The notes below the pieces were generated by a model. The model searched no databases. It was not told the origin of the DNA and worked only from the letters and a program-made list of their open reading frames with translations. Of a DNA stretch of 64,000 nucleotides, positions 35,288 through 44,602 are shown one piece after another. Source of the DNA: Stygiobacter sp. (GTDB lineage Bacteria > Pseudomonadota > Alphaproteobacteria > Rhodospirillales > Magnetospirillaceae); NCBI GenBank assembly GCA_006218045.1, contig VBWB01000005.1, forward strand, positions 1-64,000. The letters are read 5' to 3'. The position numbers were made by a program, and so were the translations under genes. Position 1 is the first letter of the stretch. Every line of letters begins with the position of its first letter.

Positions 35288-36214
35288 CTACCCCCTCAGC
35301 CAGGCATCGATCATCCGCCGGGCGATGGAGCCGGGGCGGGCCAGATAGGGCCGGTCGCTGCCGTCGTCGCGGTGGCCATCGCTGAAGTGGGCGGCGATGT
35401 CGGCGCGGCTGAACCAGCGGGCGTCTTCCAGTTCATGCGGGTCGGGGCGCAGGGTGCCGCCGGTGGCCCTGGCGGTGAAGCCGACCATCAGGGATGACGG
35501 AAACGGCCAGGGCTGGCTGCCGGCATAGGCGATGTCGTCGATCTCGATGCCGGTTTCTTCCCAGGTTTCACGCTTTACCGCGTGTTCCAGCGTCTCCCCC
35601 GGCTCGACGAAGCCGGCCAGGATCGACCACATGCCCGCCGGCCAAGCCGGCTGGCGATGCAGCAAGATGCGGTCGTCCTCGGTGACCTGCATGATGACGG
35701 CGTTGTCGGTGCGCGGATAATGCTGGGCGCCGCAGGTGCTATCCAGGCAGACGCGCAGATGGCCGCCTTCGCGCGATTCGGTGGGGCCGCCGCAGCGCCC
35801 GCAGAATTTGGCGCTGCGGTGCCAGTTCACCAAGGCGCGTCCGGTGGCCAGGATGGCCCCGTCCTCGGGGGTCAGGCCGCGACCGATGGCCCGCAACTCG
35901 CCCCAGGATGTGTCGCTTTCCCATTGCGGCGGTCCGCCATGGGCTTCGCCTTGCATCTTGCCCAGATCGGCGGCGAAGACCGCTTTGCCGTCCAGCAGGC
36001 CGAGAAAGACGGCTTCGGTGGACAGTTCCAGCAGATGGGCTGCTTCGGTGCCGTGGGCCAGCAGGGCATGGCCGTGACGCAACAGCGACAGGTCGCGCCA
36101 GAAGCCGGCGACCAGGGCGTCGGGGCCGGCTTGCAGATGGGCCAAGGCCAGGGGATCGCGGCGCAGATGGGCGGCGCGGTCAAGGATGGGGGCGGTGAAC
36201 AGAAGATGATCCAT
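35288..36214 (-). CDS. nudC: NADH pyrophosphatase NudC (Nudix)
   Basis: This 308-residue enzyme hydrolyses NADH and, in other bacteria, removes NAD caps from RNA. It has the zinc ribbon (FCGRCGGPTESREGG and CGAQHYPRTDNAVI) and then the Nudix box GFVEPGETLEHAVKRETWEE. A NudC-specific SQPWPFPSSLMVGF follows the box. The N-terminal domain (about residues 1-120) is typical of the family. The start at ATG 36214 lacks a strong ribosome-binding site, and a further in-frame start at 36265 is possible. Confidence 0.92.
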   Translation of the reverse strand: MDHLLFTAPILDRAAHLRRDPLALAHLQAGPDALVAGFWRDLSLLRHGHALLAHGTEAAHLLELSTEAVFLGLLDGKAVFAADLGKMQGEAHGGPPQWESDTSWGELRAIGRGLTPEDGAILATGRALVNWHRSAKFCGRCGGPTESREGGHLRVCLDSTCGAQHYPRTDNAVIMQVTEDDRILLHRQPAWPAGMWSILAGFVEPGETLEHAVKRETWEETGIEIDDIAYAGSQPWPFPSSLMVGFTARATGGTLRPDPHELEDARWFSRADIAAHFSDGHRDDGSDRPYLARPGSIARRMIDAWLRG

Positions 36215-36330
36215 GGATAAAGCATGCACCAGAGAGCAAGCTGTCTCAAGCGGACAGTGGGTCATTCAACGCATATGGCGATTGCGCTTTTTTCGCACAT
36301 GGTGAAAATGGGCGGCCACGAGGGGGGACG

Positions 36331-37962
36331 ATGATCGAACGTAATCCGGTTCTGGACGCCATCATGGAAAACATCCGCGACGCCGTCGTCGTCGCCGGTT
36401 CCGATCGCGTGCCCGTTCGTGTCAACAAAGCGTTCGAGACCCTGACCGGTCATGCCGGCGAGACCTTCTTGCGGCAGACGTCGTCCGATGCCTGCGTCGC
36501 CCATTCTCAATTGGTTCAGGCCATCGGCCAGGGCGGCGACGAGCCGTGGCAAGGCGAAATCCGCCGTGCCGACGGTTCCGGTCTGCCGTCCGAGGTTGTG
36601 GTCACCGCCATCGATGACGGCAACCATTATCTGGCATTGCTGCGTCCGACGGGCGAGGGGGACGGCCAGAAATTCGGCCATGACGTCCTGACCGGCTTGC
36701 CCAACCGCGACATCTTCGCCGACCGTGTCGATCGCGCGGTGTTGCAGGTCAACCGGGCCGGCGGTTCCATCGCGCTGTTGATGATGGGACTGGACCGTTT
36801 CACCATGGTCAACGATGCCTTGGGCCACAGTGCCGGCGACCGCTTGTTGACCGAGGTGGCCCGCCGCCTGCGTCACTGCATCCGTGAGACCGACACGGCG
36901 GTGCGGTTGGAGGGCGACAAATTCGCCCTGCTGATGACCATCGCCGACGTCGACGACAGCGTCGCCGAGAAGGTGCTGGCCGCCATCAAGGAACCCTTCG
37001 CCATCGCCGGGCAGGACGTGGTCGTCACTTTTTCCATCGGCATCGCCCTTTATCCGCAGGATAGCCAAACCGCCGAGGGTTTGATCAAACAGGCGGAAAA
37101 CGCCCTGCACCACGCCAAGATATCCGGGCGCAGCCAATACCAGTTCTTTTCCAAGGACATGAACAACAAGGCCCGCTCGCGCCTGGACCTGGAATCGCGC
37201 ATGCGCCGCGCGTTGGTCAACGAGGAATTCGTCGTCTTCTATCAGCCCAAGGTGTCGGCGGAAAACAATCGCATCGTCGGCGCCGAGGCGCTGATCCGCT
37301 GGATCGATCCCGACAAGGGCATGATCAATCCCGGCGAGTTCATTCCGGTGGCCGAGGAGACCGGCCTGATCGAACAGATCGGCACCTGGGTGTTGCGCCG
37401 CTCGTGCCAACAGGTGTGCGAATGGCAGGGGATGGGGCTGGAGACGGTCAAGGTCTCGGTCAACGTTTCCGCCCGTCAGTTCAAGTCGCGCGCCCTGTTG
37501 GACATCGTCACCGGCGTGCTGGCGGAAACCGGCCTGGCCCCCAAATGGCTGGAACTGGAAATCACCGAAAGCATGCTGATGAACGACGTCGAGGCGGCGG
37601 TCAAGAAGATGACGGCGCTGCGTGATCTCGGCCTGGGTCTGTCCATCGACGATTTCGGCACCGGCTATTCATCCTTGTCCTATCTGGGCCGCTTCCCCAT
37701 CACCACGCTGAAGATCGACCGTGCCTTCATCGCCGATGTGGATCACAACCCCAAGACCGCCGAGATCGCCCGCGCCATCATCGGCCTGAGCCGCGGCCTC
37801 AATCTGGAAGTGGTGGCCGAGGGCTGCGAGATCGCCGCCCATATCCAGTTCCTCAAGGATAATGGCTGCGATACGGTGCAGGGATTCTTCTATTCCCGAC
37901 CGGTGCCGGCAGTGCAGTTCCAGGCCATGCTGGCCGATGGTTTCCTGCGCGGCCAAGCCTGA
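36331..37962 (+). CDS. PAS-GGDEF-EAL protein with degenerate GGDEF, probable c-di-GMP phosphodiesterase
   Basis: This 543-residue cytoplasmic protein has a PAS domain (about residues 5-105), a GGDEF domain (about 115-275) and an EAL domain (about 285-535). The GGDEF site reads EGDKF (194-198), so cyclase activity is unlikely. The EAL side looks intact (AEALIRW at 308-314, ITESMLMND, DDFGTGYSS, KIDRAFI, VAEGCE). It should degrade c-di-GMP under PAS control, with the degenerate domain perhaps as a GTP sensor. GAGGGGGG precedes the ATG. It lies just before the nap operon, 170 bases upstream, on the same strand. Confidence 0.9.
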   Translation: MIERNPVLDAIMENIRDAVVVAGSDRVPVRVNKAFETLTGHAGETFLRQTSSDACVAHSQLVQAIGQGGDEPWQGEIRRADGSGLPSEVVVTAIDDGNHYLALLRPTGEGDGQKFGHDVLTGLPNRDIFADRVDRAVLQVNRAGGSIALLMMGLDRFTMVNDALGHSAGDRLLTEVARRLRHCIRETDTAVRLEGDKFALLMTIADVDDSVAEKVLAAIKEPFAIAGQDVVVTFSIGIALYPQDSQTAEGLIKQAENALHHAKISGRSQYQFFSKDMNNKARSRLDLESRMRRALVNEEFVVFYQPKVSAENNRIVGAEALIRWIDPDKGMINPGEFIPVAEETGLIEQIGTWVLRRSCQQVCEWQGMGLETVKVSVNVSARQFKSRALLDIVTGVLAETGLAPKWLELEITESMLMNDVEAAVKKMTALRDLGLGLSIDDFGTGYSSLSYLGRFPITTLKIDRAFIADVDHNPKTAEIARAIIGLSRGLNLEVVAEGCEIAAHIQFLKDNGCDTVQGFFYSRPVPAVQFQAMLADGFLRGQA

Positions 37963-38041
37963 GCGGCTACACAACAAATCACTGATATTTGAATAACCAA
38001 GTAACGGGGTCGGAAAAGACCCTGCATACTGTGTGGTCTTC

Positions 38042-38055
38042 TTGACCAAAATCAA
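38042..38055 (+). promoter_or_regulatory. FNR/Anr-type box upstream of nap
   Basis: TTGAC-N4-ATCAA matches the FNR consensus TTGAT-N4-ATCAA in nine of ten positions. It lies 77 bases before the napF start. Oxygen-sensing activation of nap by FNR-type regulators is known in several proteobacteria. An imperfect AAGACC/GGTCTT dyad (about 38015-38040) lies directly before it and could end the preceding gene. Confidence 0.7.
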
Positions 38056-38132
38056 ATGCGATTCGGACGGATGGGTACACTCTGGCGTTGCCGGCTCTTC
38101 CGTTCGGGAAGGCCTGCGATCACGGGGCCGTT

Positions 38133-38444
38133 ATGATGTCGCACAGCCTTAGCCGCCGCGCCTTGTTCGGGCGCACTCCCCCCCAGTCACCGCCGCCCGC
38201 GCCTGCGCGGATGGTGGCCGTACTGGGCGGCACCTGCATCGCCACCCAAGGGGTGGCCTGCGGCACCTGCGCCGATCCCTGCGACCCCCGCGCCATCAAG
38301 ATCCGTCCCCTGCTGGGGGGCCGCGCCATCCCTTTGATCGATGCCGCCGCCTGCACCGGCTGCGGCGACTGTCTCAACGTCTGTCCGGTGGGAGCGCTGG
38401 TCCTGGCGCCCGCCGGATCGGGAGAAAGCAAGCCATGCGCCTAG
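38133..38444 (+). CDS. napF: Ferredoxin-type protein NapF, short form
   Basis: This 103-residue protein has two [4Fe-4S] binding motifs, one in ACGTCADPCDPRAI and one in CTGCGDCLNVCPVGAL, so it is shorter than the four-cluster NapF of Escherichia coli. It opens with SHSLSRRALFG, the usual NapF start. NapF is cytoplasmic and is thought to help mature NapA before export. The ATG at 38133 is used, but 38136 is equally possible. It overlaps napD by ten bases and is the first nap gene. Confidence 0.88.
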   Translation: MMSHSLSRRALFGRTPPQSPPPAPARMVAVLGGTCIATQGVACGTCADPCDPRAIKIRPLLGGRAIPLIDAAACTGCGDCLNVCPVGALVLAPAGSGESKPCA

Positions 38445-38743
38445 GCACTTTTGTCGCGCGGGAGCACGAAGCCCCCCGCATATCGGTGGAAAACATCTGT
38501 GGCGTACTGGTTCACGCGGTGCCGCGCGACCGCAATCGCATCAAGGCGGCGCTGGAAGCGCTGCCCGGTGTCGCGGTGCATACCATGACCGACGACGGCA
38601 GGCTGGTTGTCATCGTCGAGGATGCCGAAGGCCAGTGGGCCGGGGCCACCATCACCAGTTTCCATGACATCGAGGGCGTCTTGTCGGTCGCCCTCGTCTA
38701 TCACCATTTCGACCAGGATTTGGAAGGGGAGATCGTTCCATGA
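38435..38743 (+). CDS. napD: NapA chaperone NapD
   Basis: This 102-residue cytoplasmic chaperone binds the Tat signal of NapA and delays export until the cofactor is in place. [20 protein letters not shown] and [20 protein letters not shown] are characteristic of NapD. The C-terminus ends in DLEGEIVP. It overlaps the napF stop by ten bases and the napA start by four. Confidence 0.9.
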   Translation: MRLGTFVAREHEAPRISVENICGVLVHAVPRDRNRIKAALEALPGVAVHTMTDDGRLVVIVEDAEGQWAGATITSFHDIEGVLSVALVYHHFDQDLEGEIVP

Positions 38744-41244
38744 GCCTCAACCGGCGCGACTTCATCAAGGCCAACGCCGCCGCCGCCACTGCCGCGGCGG
38801 CCGGCATTTCCCTGCCGACGGCGGCGATTGCGCAGCCGGCCAAGGCCAATATTCGGTGGGACAAGGGCGTGTGCCGCTTTTGCGGCACCGGCTGCGGCGT
38901 GCTCGTCGGCGTCCAGGACGGCCGCGTGGTCGCCACCCAGGGCGATCCCGACGCCCCCGTCAACCGCGGCCTGAACTGCATCAAGGGCTATTTCCTGTCC
39001 AAGATCATGTACGGCCAGGACCGTCTGACCAAGCCGCTGTTGCGCATGAAGAACGGCAAGTTCGACAAGAACGGCGACTTCGCCCCCATCAGTTGGGACC
39101 AAGCCTTCGACATCATGGCCGAGAAGTGGAAGGAACAGCTGAAGAAGCCCGATGGCGTCACCCGCATCGGCATGTTCGGGTCCGGCCAGTGGACCATCTG
39201 GGAAGGCTATGCCGCCGCCAAGCTGATGAAGGCCGGTTTCCGCTCCAACAACCTCGATCCCAATGCGCGCCATTGCATGGCCTCGGCGGTCACCGGCTTC
39301 ATGCGCACGTTCAACATGGACGAGCCCATGGGCTGCTATGACGACATCGAGCATGCCGACGCCTTCGTGCTGTGGGGCAGCAACATGGCGGAAATGCACC
39401 CGATCCTGTGGTCGCGCCTGACCGACCGGCGCCTGACCCACGACGGCTGCAAGGTCGCGGTGCTGTCCACTTACGAGCACAAAAGCTTCGATCTGGCCGA
39501 TAACGGCATGGTCTTCGTCCCCAACACCGACTTGGCCATCCTGAACTTCATCTGCAATTACATCATCCAGAACGGCGCGGTGAACAAGGCGTTCGTCGAC
39601 AAGGCGGTGACCTTCAAGAAGGGCGTCACCGATATCGGTTTCGGCCTGCGTCCCACCCACAAGCTGGAACAAGAGCCGCAGAACAACGGCTATAACGGCA
39701 AGGGCGATCCCAACAAGATGGACAATTCGTCGTTTGACGAATTCAAGGCCATCGTCGCCGAATACACCGTGGAAAAGGTGTCGAAGCTGTCCGGCGTCCC
39801 CGCCGACAAGCTGATCGAGCTGGCCAAGCTGTACGCCGATCCGACCAGGAAGGTGGTGTCGTTCTGGACCATGGGCTTCAACCAGCACACCCGTGGCACC
39901 TGGGTCAACAACATGATCTATAACGTCCACCTGCTGGTGGGCAAGATCTCGGAACCGGGCAACGGCCCGTTCTCGCTGACCGGCCAGCCCTCGGCCTGCG
40001 GCACCGCGCGTGAGGTGGGGACCTTCGCCCATCGTCTGCCCGCCGACATGGTGGTGATGAACGACAAGCACCGCGAAGCGGCCGAACAGATCTGGAAGCT
40101 GCCGCCCGGCACCATTAATCCCAAGGTCGGCTATCATGCGGTGTTGCAGCATCGCATGCTGAAGGATGGCAAGCTCAATGCCTATTGGGTGCAGTGCACC
40201 AACAATATGCAGACGGCGCCCAACATGAACGAGGAAGGTTATCCCGGCTATCGCAACCCGGAAGCCTTCGTCGTGGTATCGGACCCCTATCCCACCGTCA
40301 CCGCCTTGTCCGCCGATCTGATCCTGCCCACCGCCATGTGGATGGAAAAGGAAGGCGCCTATGGCAATGCCGAGCGCCGCACCCAGTTCTGGCGCCAGCA
40401 GGTCAAGGCCCCGGGCGAGGCCCGGTCCGACATGTGGCAGGTGATGGAATTCTCCAAGCGCTTCAAGATGGAGGAGGTGTGGCCGGCGGAACTGTTGGAC
40501 AAGGCGCCCCAGTACAAGGGCAAGACCATGTTCGACGTGCTCTATGGCAACGGCGCCGTCAACAAGTTCCCGCTGTCGGACATCGAGGCCGGCTTCGACA
40601 ACGACGAAAGCAAGGCGTTCGGCTTCTACGTGCAAAAGGGCCTGTTCGAGGAATACGCCCAGTTCGGTCGCGGCCATGCCCACGATCTGGCGCCGTTCGA
40701 CATGTACCACAAGTCGCGCGGCCTGCGTTGGCCGGTGGTCGATGGCAAGGAAACCCTGTGGCGCTACCGCGAGGGTTATGACCCCTATGTCAAGGCGGGC
40801 GAGGGCGTGCGCTTCTATGGCCGTCCCGATGGTCGCGCCTTCATCATCGGTCTGCCCTATCAGGACCCGCCGGAAATGCCCGATGCCGAATACGATCTGT
40901 GGCTGTGCACCGGTCGCGTGCTGGAGCATTGGCACTCGGGTTCCATGACCCGGCGCGTGCCGGAACTGCACAAGGCGGTACCCAACGCGGTGTGCTTCAT
41001 GCATCCCAACGATGCCAAGAAGCGCAATCTCAGGAACGGCGACGTCATCAAGGTGGCCAGCCGGCGCGGCGAAATCAGCCTGCGTCTGGACACCCGCGGT
41101 CGCAACAAGCCGCCGGAAGGGCTGGTCTTCGTGCCGTTCTTCGATGAAACCATCCTGGTCAACAAGCTGACCCTTGACGCCACTTGCCCGATCTCGAAAG
41201 AGACCGATTACAAGAAGTGCGCGGTCAAGGTCGCCAAGGCCTGA
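38740..41244 (+). CDS. napA: Periplasmic nitrate reductase catalytic subunit NapA
   Basis: This 834-residue molybdoenzyme reduces nitrate to nitrite in the periplasm. It has a Tat signal ([19 protein letters not shown]) and the N-terminal [4Fe-4S] motif ([13 protein letters not shown] and NCIKGYF). The molybdenum-ligand Cys region [16 protein letters not shown] and the C-terminal [16 protein letters not shown] are also typical. The length is normal. It receives electrons from NapB and, through NapC or NapGH, from the quinol pool. Translation is coupled to napD by an ATGA overlap. Confidence 0.97.
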   Translation: MSLNRRDFIKANAAAATAAAAGISLPTAAIAQPAKANIRWDKGVCRFCGTGCGVLVGVQDGRVVATQGDPDAPVNRGLNCIKGYFLSKIMYGQDRLTKPLLRMKNGKFDKNGDFAPISWDQAFDIMAEKWKEQLKKPDGVTRIGMFGSGQWTIWEGYAAAKLMKAGFRSNNLDPNARHCMASAVTGFMRTFNMDEPMGCYDDIEHADAFVLWGSNMAEMHPILWSRLTDRRLTHDGCKVAVLSTYEHKSFDLADNGMVFVPNTDLAILNFICNYIIQNGAVNKAFVDKAVTFKKGVTDIGFGLRPTHKLEQEPQNNGYNGKGDPNKMDNSSFDEFKAIVAEYTVEKVSKLSGVPADKLIELAKLYADPTRKVVSFWTMGFNQHTRGTWVNNMIYNVHLLVGKISEPGNGPFSLTGQPSACGTAREVGTFAHRLPADMVVMNDKHREAAEQIWKLPPGTINPKVGYHAVLQHRMLKDGKLNAYWVQCTNNMQTAPNMNEEGYPGYRNPEAFVVVSDPYPTVTALSADLILPTAMWMEKEGAYGNAERRTQFWRQQVKAPGEARSDMWQVMEFSKRFKMEEVWPAELLDKAPQYKGKTMFDVLYGNGAVNKFPLSDIEAGFDNDESKAFGFYVQKGLFEEYAQFGRGHAHDLAPFDMYHKSRGLRWPVVDGKETLWRYREGYDPYVKAGEGVRFYGRPDGRAFIIGLPYQDPPEMPDAEYDLWLCTGRVLEHWHSGSMTRRVPELHKAVPNAVCFMHPNDAKKRNLRNGDVIKVASRRGEISLRLDTRGRNKPPEGLVFVPFFDETILVNKLTLDATCPISKETDYKKCAVKVAKA

Positions 41245-41258
41245 GCGGAGTAAACGCG

Positions 41259-42059
41259 GTGGAACGCCGGCAAAGCCCCCCCATCAACCGTCGTGCCTTG
41301 CTGTCCGGAGCTTTCCGGGCAGCCTGCGGCGCCGGGCTGGTGGCGGCCTTGCTGGCGGTGCCAGCGCGGCAGCGGGCGCAAGCCGTGCCCTTGCGTCCGC
41401 CCGGCGCCATCGACGATGCCGATTTTCTCTCGGCCTGCGTGCGCTGTGGCCTATGCGTGCGCGACTGTCCCTATGACACGCTGAAACTGGCCGAAAGCGG
41501 CGACGGCCAACCGGTGGGCACGCCGTTCTTCACCGCCCGCACGGTGCCGTGCGAAATGTGCGAGGACATCCCCTGCGTCGTCGCCTGCCCGACCGGGGCG
41601 CTGGACAAGACCCTGACCGACATCAACCAGGCCCATATGGGCATCGCCGTGCTGGTCGGCCAGGAAACCTGCCTGAATTTCCTGGGCTTGCGCTGCGACG
41701 TCTGTTACCGCGTCTGCCCGCGCATCGACGTGGCCATCACCTTGGAGCGTCATCACAACGAACGCACCGGCAAGCATGCTTTGTTCATCCCCACCGTGCA
41801 CACCGACAAATGCACCGGCTGCGGCAAATGCGAGAAAGCCTGCGTGCTGGACGAAGCCGCCATCAAGGTGCTGCCGCCGGCCTTGGCCGTGGGCGTGCTG
41901 GGCGCGCATTACCGCCTGGGCTGGGAGGAAAAGGACAAGGCCGGCAAATCGCTGATCGACGGCATCATCGATCTGCCCGACCGCATGCCGGAAGCGCCTG
42001 CCACCATGCCGGCCCCCGAGCGCCTGCCCGGCGGCGGCTTCAAGGAATTCAAGCCATGA
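41259..42059 (+). CDS. napG: Ferredoxin-type quinol-oxidation protein NapG
   Basis: This 266-residue exported iron-sulfur protein has a twin-Arg start ([17 protein letters not shown]). Four Cys clusters are visible: [43 protein letters not shown] and [15 protein letters not shown]. With NapH it forms an alternative quinol dehydrogenase for NapA. The start is a GTG with CGGAG upstream. A longer frame inside the napA end was discounted. It overlaps napH by four bases. Confidence 0.93.
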   Translation: MERRQSPPINRRALLSGAFRAACGAGLVAALLAVPARQRAQAVPLRPPGAIDDADFLSACVRCGLCVRDCPYDTLKLAESGDGQPVGTPFFTARTVPCEMCEDIPCVVACPTGALDKTLTDINQAHMGIAVLVGQETCLNFLGLRCDVCYRVCPRIDVAITLERHHNERTGKHALFIPTVHTDKCTGCGKCEKACVLDEAAIKVLPPALAVGVLGAHYRLGWEEKDKAGKSLIDGIIDLPDRMPEAPATMPAPERLPGGGFKEFKP

Positions 42060-42988
42060 GCGCGCGTGAACCACGCCGCCCCGGCCTCGACCGTTGGCGC
42101 CGCGACGGCTGGCTGGCGGCGCATAAATGGCTGATCCTGCGCCGTCTGGCCCAGGCCGGGTTCCTGGCCGTGTTCCTGACCGGCCCGCTTTGGGGCTTTT
42201 GGATCACCAAGGGGTCTCTGGCCGCCAGCCTGACGTTCGACGTGCTGCCCTTGACCGATCCGCTGATGGCCGTGCAGGCCCTGCTGGCCGGTCATGTGCT
42301 GGAAGTATCGGGTTTGGTCGGGGCTGGACTGGTCATCGCGGCCTATGCCCTGATCGGCGGTCGGGCCTTTTGCGGCTGGGTCTGCCCGGTCAACGTCATC
42401 ACCGATTTCGCCGCCTGGCTGCGCACCCGGCTGGGGCTGAAGGAAGCCTATCCGCTCGACCGCCGCCTGCGGCTGGCCATTCTGGCCGGCTTGCTGGTGG
42501 GTTCGGCGGTGACCGGCACCATCGTCTGGGAATTCGTCAATCCGGTGACCATGCTGCATCGCGGATTGGTCTATGGCTCGCTGTTCAGTGCCGGCGCCGC
42601 CTTGTGGATCAGCATCGCCGTCCTGCTGCTGGACGTGGGGGTGGCATCGCGGGCGTGGTGCGGGCATTTGTGCCCGGTCGGCGCCTTCTATGCCCTGATC
42701 GGGGCCAAGGGGCTGGTGCGGGTATCCGCCGTCAACCGCGATGCCTGCGACAATTGCATGGATTGCTTCACCGTTTGCCCGGAACGCCAGGTCATCACGC
42801 CGGCGTTGCGCGGGGCCAAGAACAAGGTCGGTCCGCTGATTTTGTCGCGTGACTGTTCCAATTGCGGGCGCTGCATCGATGTGTGCGCCAAGGACGTCTT
42901 CATATTCACCACTCGTTTCCACGATGGCGCGGGCATGGCCGCCCAAAGCCCGCGTGACGGAGTTCTGCAAGGGGAGAAAATGCTGTGA
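42056..42988 (+). CDS. napH: Membrane ferredoxin-type protein NapH
   Basis: This 310-residue inner-membrane protein has four or five hydrophobic segments, conserved periplasmic-side motifs [14 protein letters not shown] and [14 protein letters not shown], and two cytoplasmic [4Fe-4S] motifs ([13 protein letters not shown] and [14 protein letters not shown]). It works with NapG to pass electrons from quinol. The start overlaps the napG stop and the stop overlaps the napB start. Length and motifs are normal for the family. Confidence 0.93.
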   Translation: MSAREPRRPGLDRWRRDGWLAAHKWLILRRLAQAGFLAVFLTGPLWGFWITKGSLAASLTFDVLPLTDPLMAVQALLAGHVLEVSGLVGAGLVIAAYALIGGRAFCGWVCPVNVITDFAAWLRTRLGLKEAYPLDRRLRLAILAGLLVGSAVTGTIVWEFVNPVTMLHRGLVYGSLFSAGAALWISIAVLLLDVGVASRAWCGHLCPVGAFYALIGAKGLVRVSAVNRDACDNCMDCFTVCPERQVITPALRGAKNKVGPLILSRDCSNCGRCIDVCAKDVFIFTTRFHDGAGMAAQSPRDGVLQGEKML

Positions 42989-43431
42989 AACACAAGATCA
43001 TGGCCATGGCCGTCGCCCTGGGTCTTGCCCTGGGTACGGTAGCCGGAATGGGCGGTGCCATCGCCGCCGATGTCAAAGCCTTGCGCGACACGCCGGTGAA
43101 TGCCGCCGACAAGGCGCCGGATACCTATAAGGTGCAAGACGGCGTCAAGCACGAGCGTGCCTATCGCCAGCAACCGCCGCTGGTGCCGCACGACACCGCC
43201 AAATACGAAATCGACCTGAAGGTCAACCAGTGCCTGCGCTGCCATGAATGGCCCTATTCCGACCAGGAAAAGGCACCGAAGATTTCCGATCTGCACTACC
43301 TCGACCGCAACGGCGTGCGCCAGGACACGGTGAACGGCAACCGCTATTTCTGCACCCAATGCCATGTGCCGCAGGTGGATGCCAAGCCGCTGGTGGAAAA
43401 CCAGTTCAAGCCCGCCGTCACCGGCCGGTGA
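42985..43431 (+). CDS. napB: Periplasmic dihaem cytochrome c NapB
   Basis: This 148-residue exported protein has a signal peptide (IMAMAVALGLALGTVAGMGG). Two haem motifs are present, CLRCH and CTQCH, together with the NapB segments YRQQPPLVPHDTAKYEID and LHYLDRNGVRQDTVNGNRYF. It transfers electrons to NapA. It overlaps napH by four bases and is followed by napC after 16 bases. Confidence 0.95.
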   Translation: MKHKIMAMAVALGLALGTVAGMGGAIAADVKALRDTPVNAADKAPDTYKVQDGVKHERAYRQQPPLVPHDTAKYEIDLKVNQCLRCHEWPYSDQEKAPKISDLHYLDRNGVRQDTVNGNRYFCTQCHVPQVDAKPLVENQFKPAVTGR

Positions 43432-43447
43432 GGAAAGGATCTGGGCC

Positions 43448-44116
43448 ATGACCAACGAAAATCAAACGCCTGAGGCCCAAACCCCCGCGGTTAAGCCGAA
43501 ATCGATCCTGGCCGAAATCTGGGGGCTGTTGCGCCGTCCCACCGCCCGCTGGTCGTTGGGGGCCATCCTGATTGTCGGTTTCTCCTCCGGCATCATGTTC
43601 TGGGGCGGCTTCAACTGGGCCATGGAAATGACCAACACCGAGACGTTCTGCATCTCGTGTCACGAGATGGAAGCCAACGTCTATCGGGAATATCGCGGCA
43701 CCATCCACGATCAGAACCGCTCGGGCGTGCGCGCCACCTGCCCCGATTGCCACGTGCCCAAGCCGTGGATCTACAAGATCAAGCGCAAGATCCAGGCGTC
43801 GAACGAAGTCTTGCACAAGGTTCTGGGCACCATCGACACGCGTGAGAAGTTCGAGGCCAAGCGTCTGCAACTGGCCAAGAACGTGTGGACCTCCATGAAG
43901 GAAACCGATTCGCGCGAATGCCGCAACTGCCACACCTTCTCGGCCTTCGACCTGTCGCGCCAGCAAAAGCGCGCCCAGGCCCGGCATGATGAGGCCATGG
44001 AAGAGGGCAAGACCTGTATCGACTGCCACAAGGGTGTCGCCCACAAGCTGCCCGAAGGCGCCTTCAACGCCGAACGCGAGTTGAACGAAACCTGGAACGC
44101 CGTCCATCGCAAGTAA
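43448..44116 (+). CDS. napC: Membrane tetrahaem cytochrome c NapC
   Basis: This 222-residue inner-membrane-anchored cytochrome of the NapC/NirT family has one membrane segment (ILIVGFSSGIMFWGGFNWAM) and four haem motifs: CISCH, CPDCH, CRNCH and CIDCH. It oxidises quinol and reduces NapB. The ATG at 43448 follows GGAAAGGATCTGGGCC. The frame extends back into napB without support. It is the last gene of the nap operon and is followed by a terminator. Confidence 0.95.
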   Translation: MTNENQTPEAQTPAVKPKSILAEIWGLLRRPTARWSLGAILIVGFSSGIMFWGGFNWAMEMTNTETFCISCHEMEANVYREYRGTIHDQNRSGVRATCPDCHVPKPWIYKIKRKIQASNEVLHKVLGTIDTREKFEAKRLQLAKNVWTSMKETDSRECRNCHTFSAFDLSRQQKRAQARHDEAMEEGKTCIDCHKGVAHKLPEGAFNAERELNETWNAVHRK

Positions 44117-44137
44117 GGATGGTAGGTCTGAATGTGG

Positions 44138-44168
44138 AAGAAGCCCTCGCCCTCGGCGGGGGCTTTTT
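44138..44168 (+). terminator. Rho-independent terminator after napC
   Basis: AAGCCC-TC-GCC and GGC-G-GGGCTT pair around CTC and run into TTTTTC. It lies about 25 bases after the napC stop and closes the nap operon. Confidence 0.8.
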
Positions 44169-44269
44169 CATGGTCTCTGGTCGTCTGTGGTCAAGGCCGC
44201 GTGCGGCAGCCAACGACCAACCGCAACACGGATGGAGGCTGCTCACAAGCGACGGCTTTGCCAAGGGTG

Positions 44270-44306
44270 AAAAACAAACCCCGCCGGCAGGCGACGGCGG
44301 GGTTTG
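44270..44306 (-). terminator. Rho-independent terminator after the Lrp-type domain gene
   Basis: CAAACCCCGCC and GGCGGGGTTTG form a long stem. Read on the minus strand it is followed by TTTTTC. It lies 24 bases after the stop of the small Lrp-type gene and ends the rhlE-led minus-strand unit. Confidence 0.85.
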
Positions 44307-44329
44307 TCAAAGCGATGATGATCGATGCT

Positions 44330-44569
44330 TCAGGCGAAGGCCTTGAAGGCGATCAGGGTAAAGGTGTCCTTGACCCCGGGAATGACCTGCAAGGTATCGA
44401 CGACGAACTGGCCGATATCCTGCGCCTCATCCAGATAGCATTTCAGCATCAGATCGTACTGGCCGGAAATGGAATGCACTTCCGACACCCGCTCGATGTC
44501 CACCGCCTGGTCGGCCACGTCGTAGGCGCGTCCCAGTTCGCATTTCACCATGACGAAGATGGTCTTCAT
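44330..44569 (-). CDS. Stand-alone Lrp/AsnC ligand-binding (RAM) domain protein
   Basis: This 79-residue protein consists only of the Lrp/AsnC effector domain (FVMVKCELGRAYDVADQAVD, SISGQYDLMLKCYL, VIPGVKDTFTLIAFK). No helix-turn-helix is present. Such stand-alone domains form rings and may sense amino acids or pair with full Lrp proteins. It lies 33 bases downstream of rhlE on the same strand and is followed by a terminator. Its partner is unknown. Confidence 0.88.
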   Translation of the reverse strand: MKTIFVMVKCELGRAYDVADQAVDIERVSEVHSISGQYDLMLKCYLDEAQDIGQFVVDTLQVIPGVKDTFTLIAFKAFA

Positions 44570-44602
44570 GCTTGGTCTCCCTGACGGGGACGGTGACGCG
44601 GC

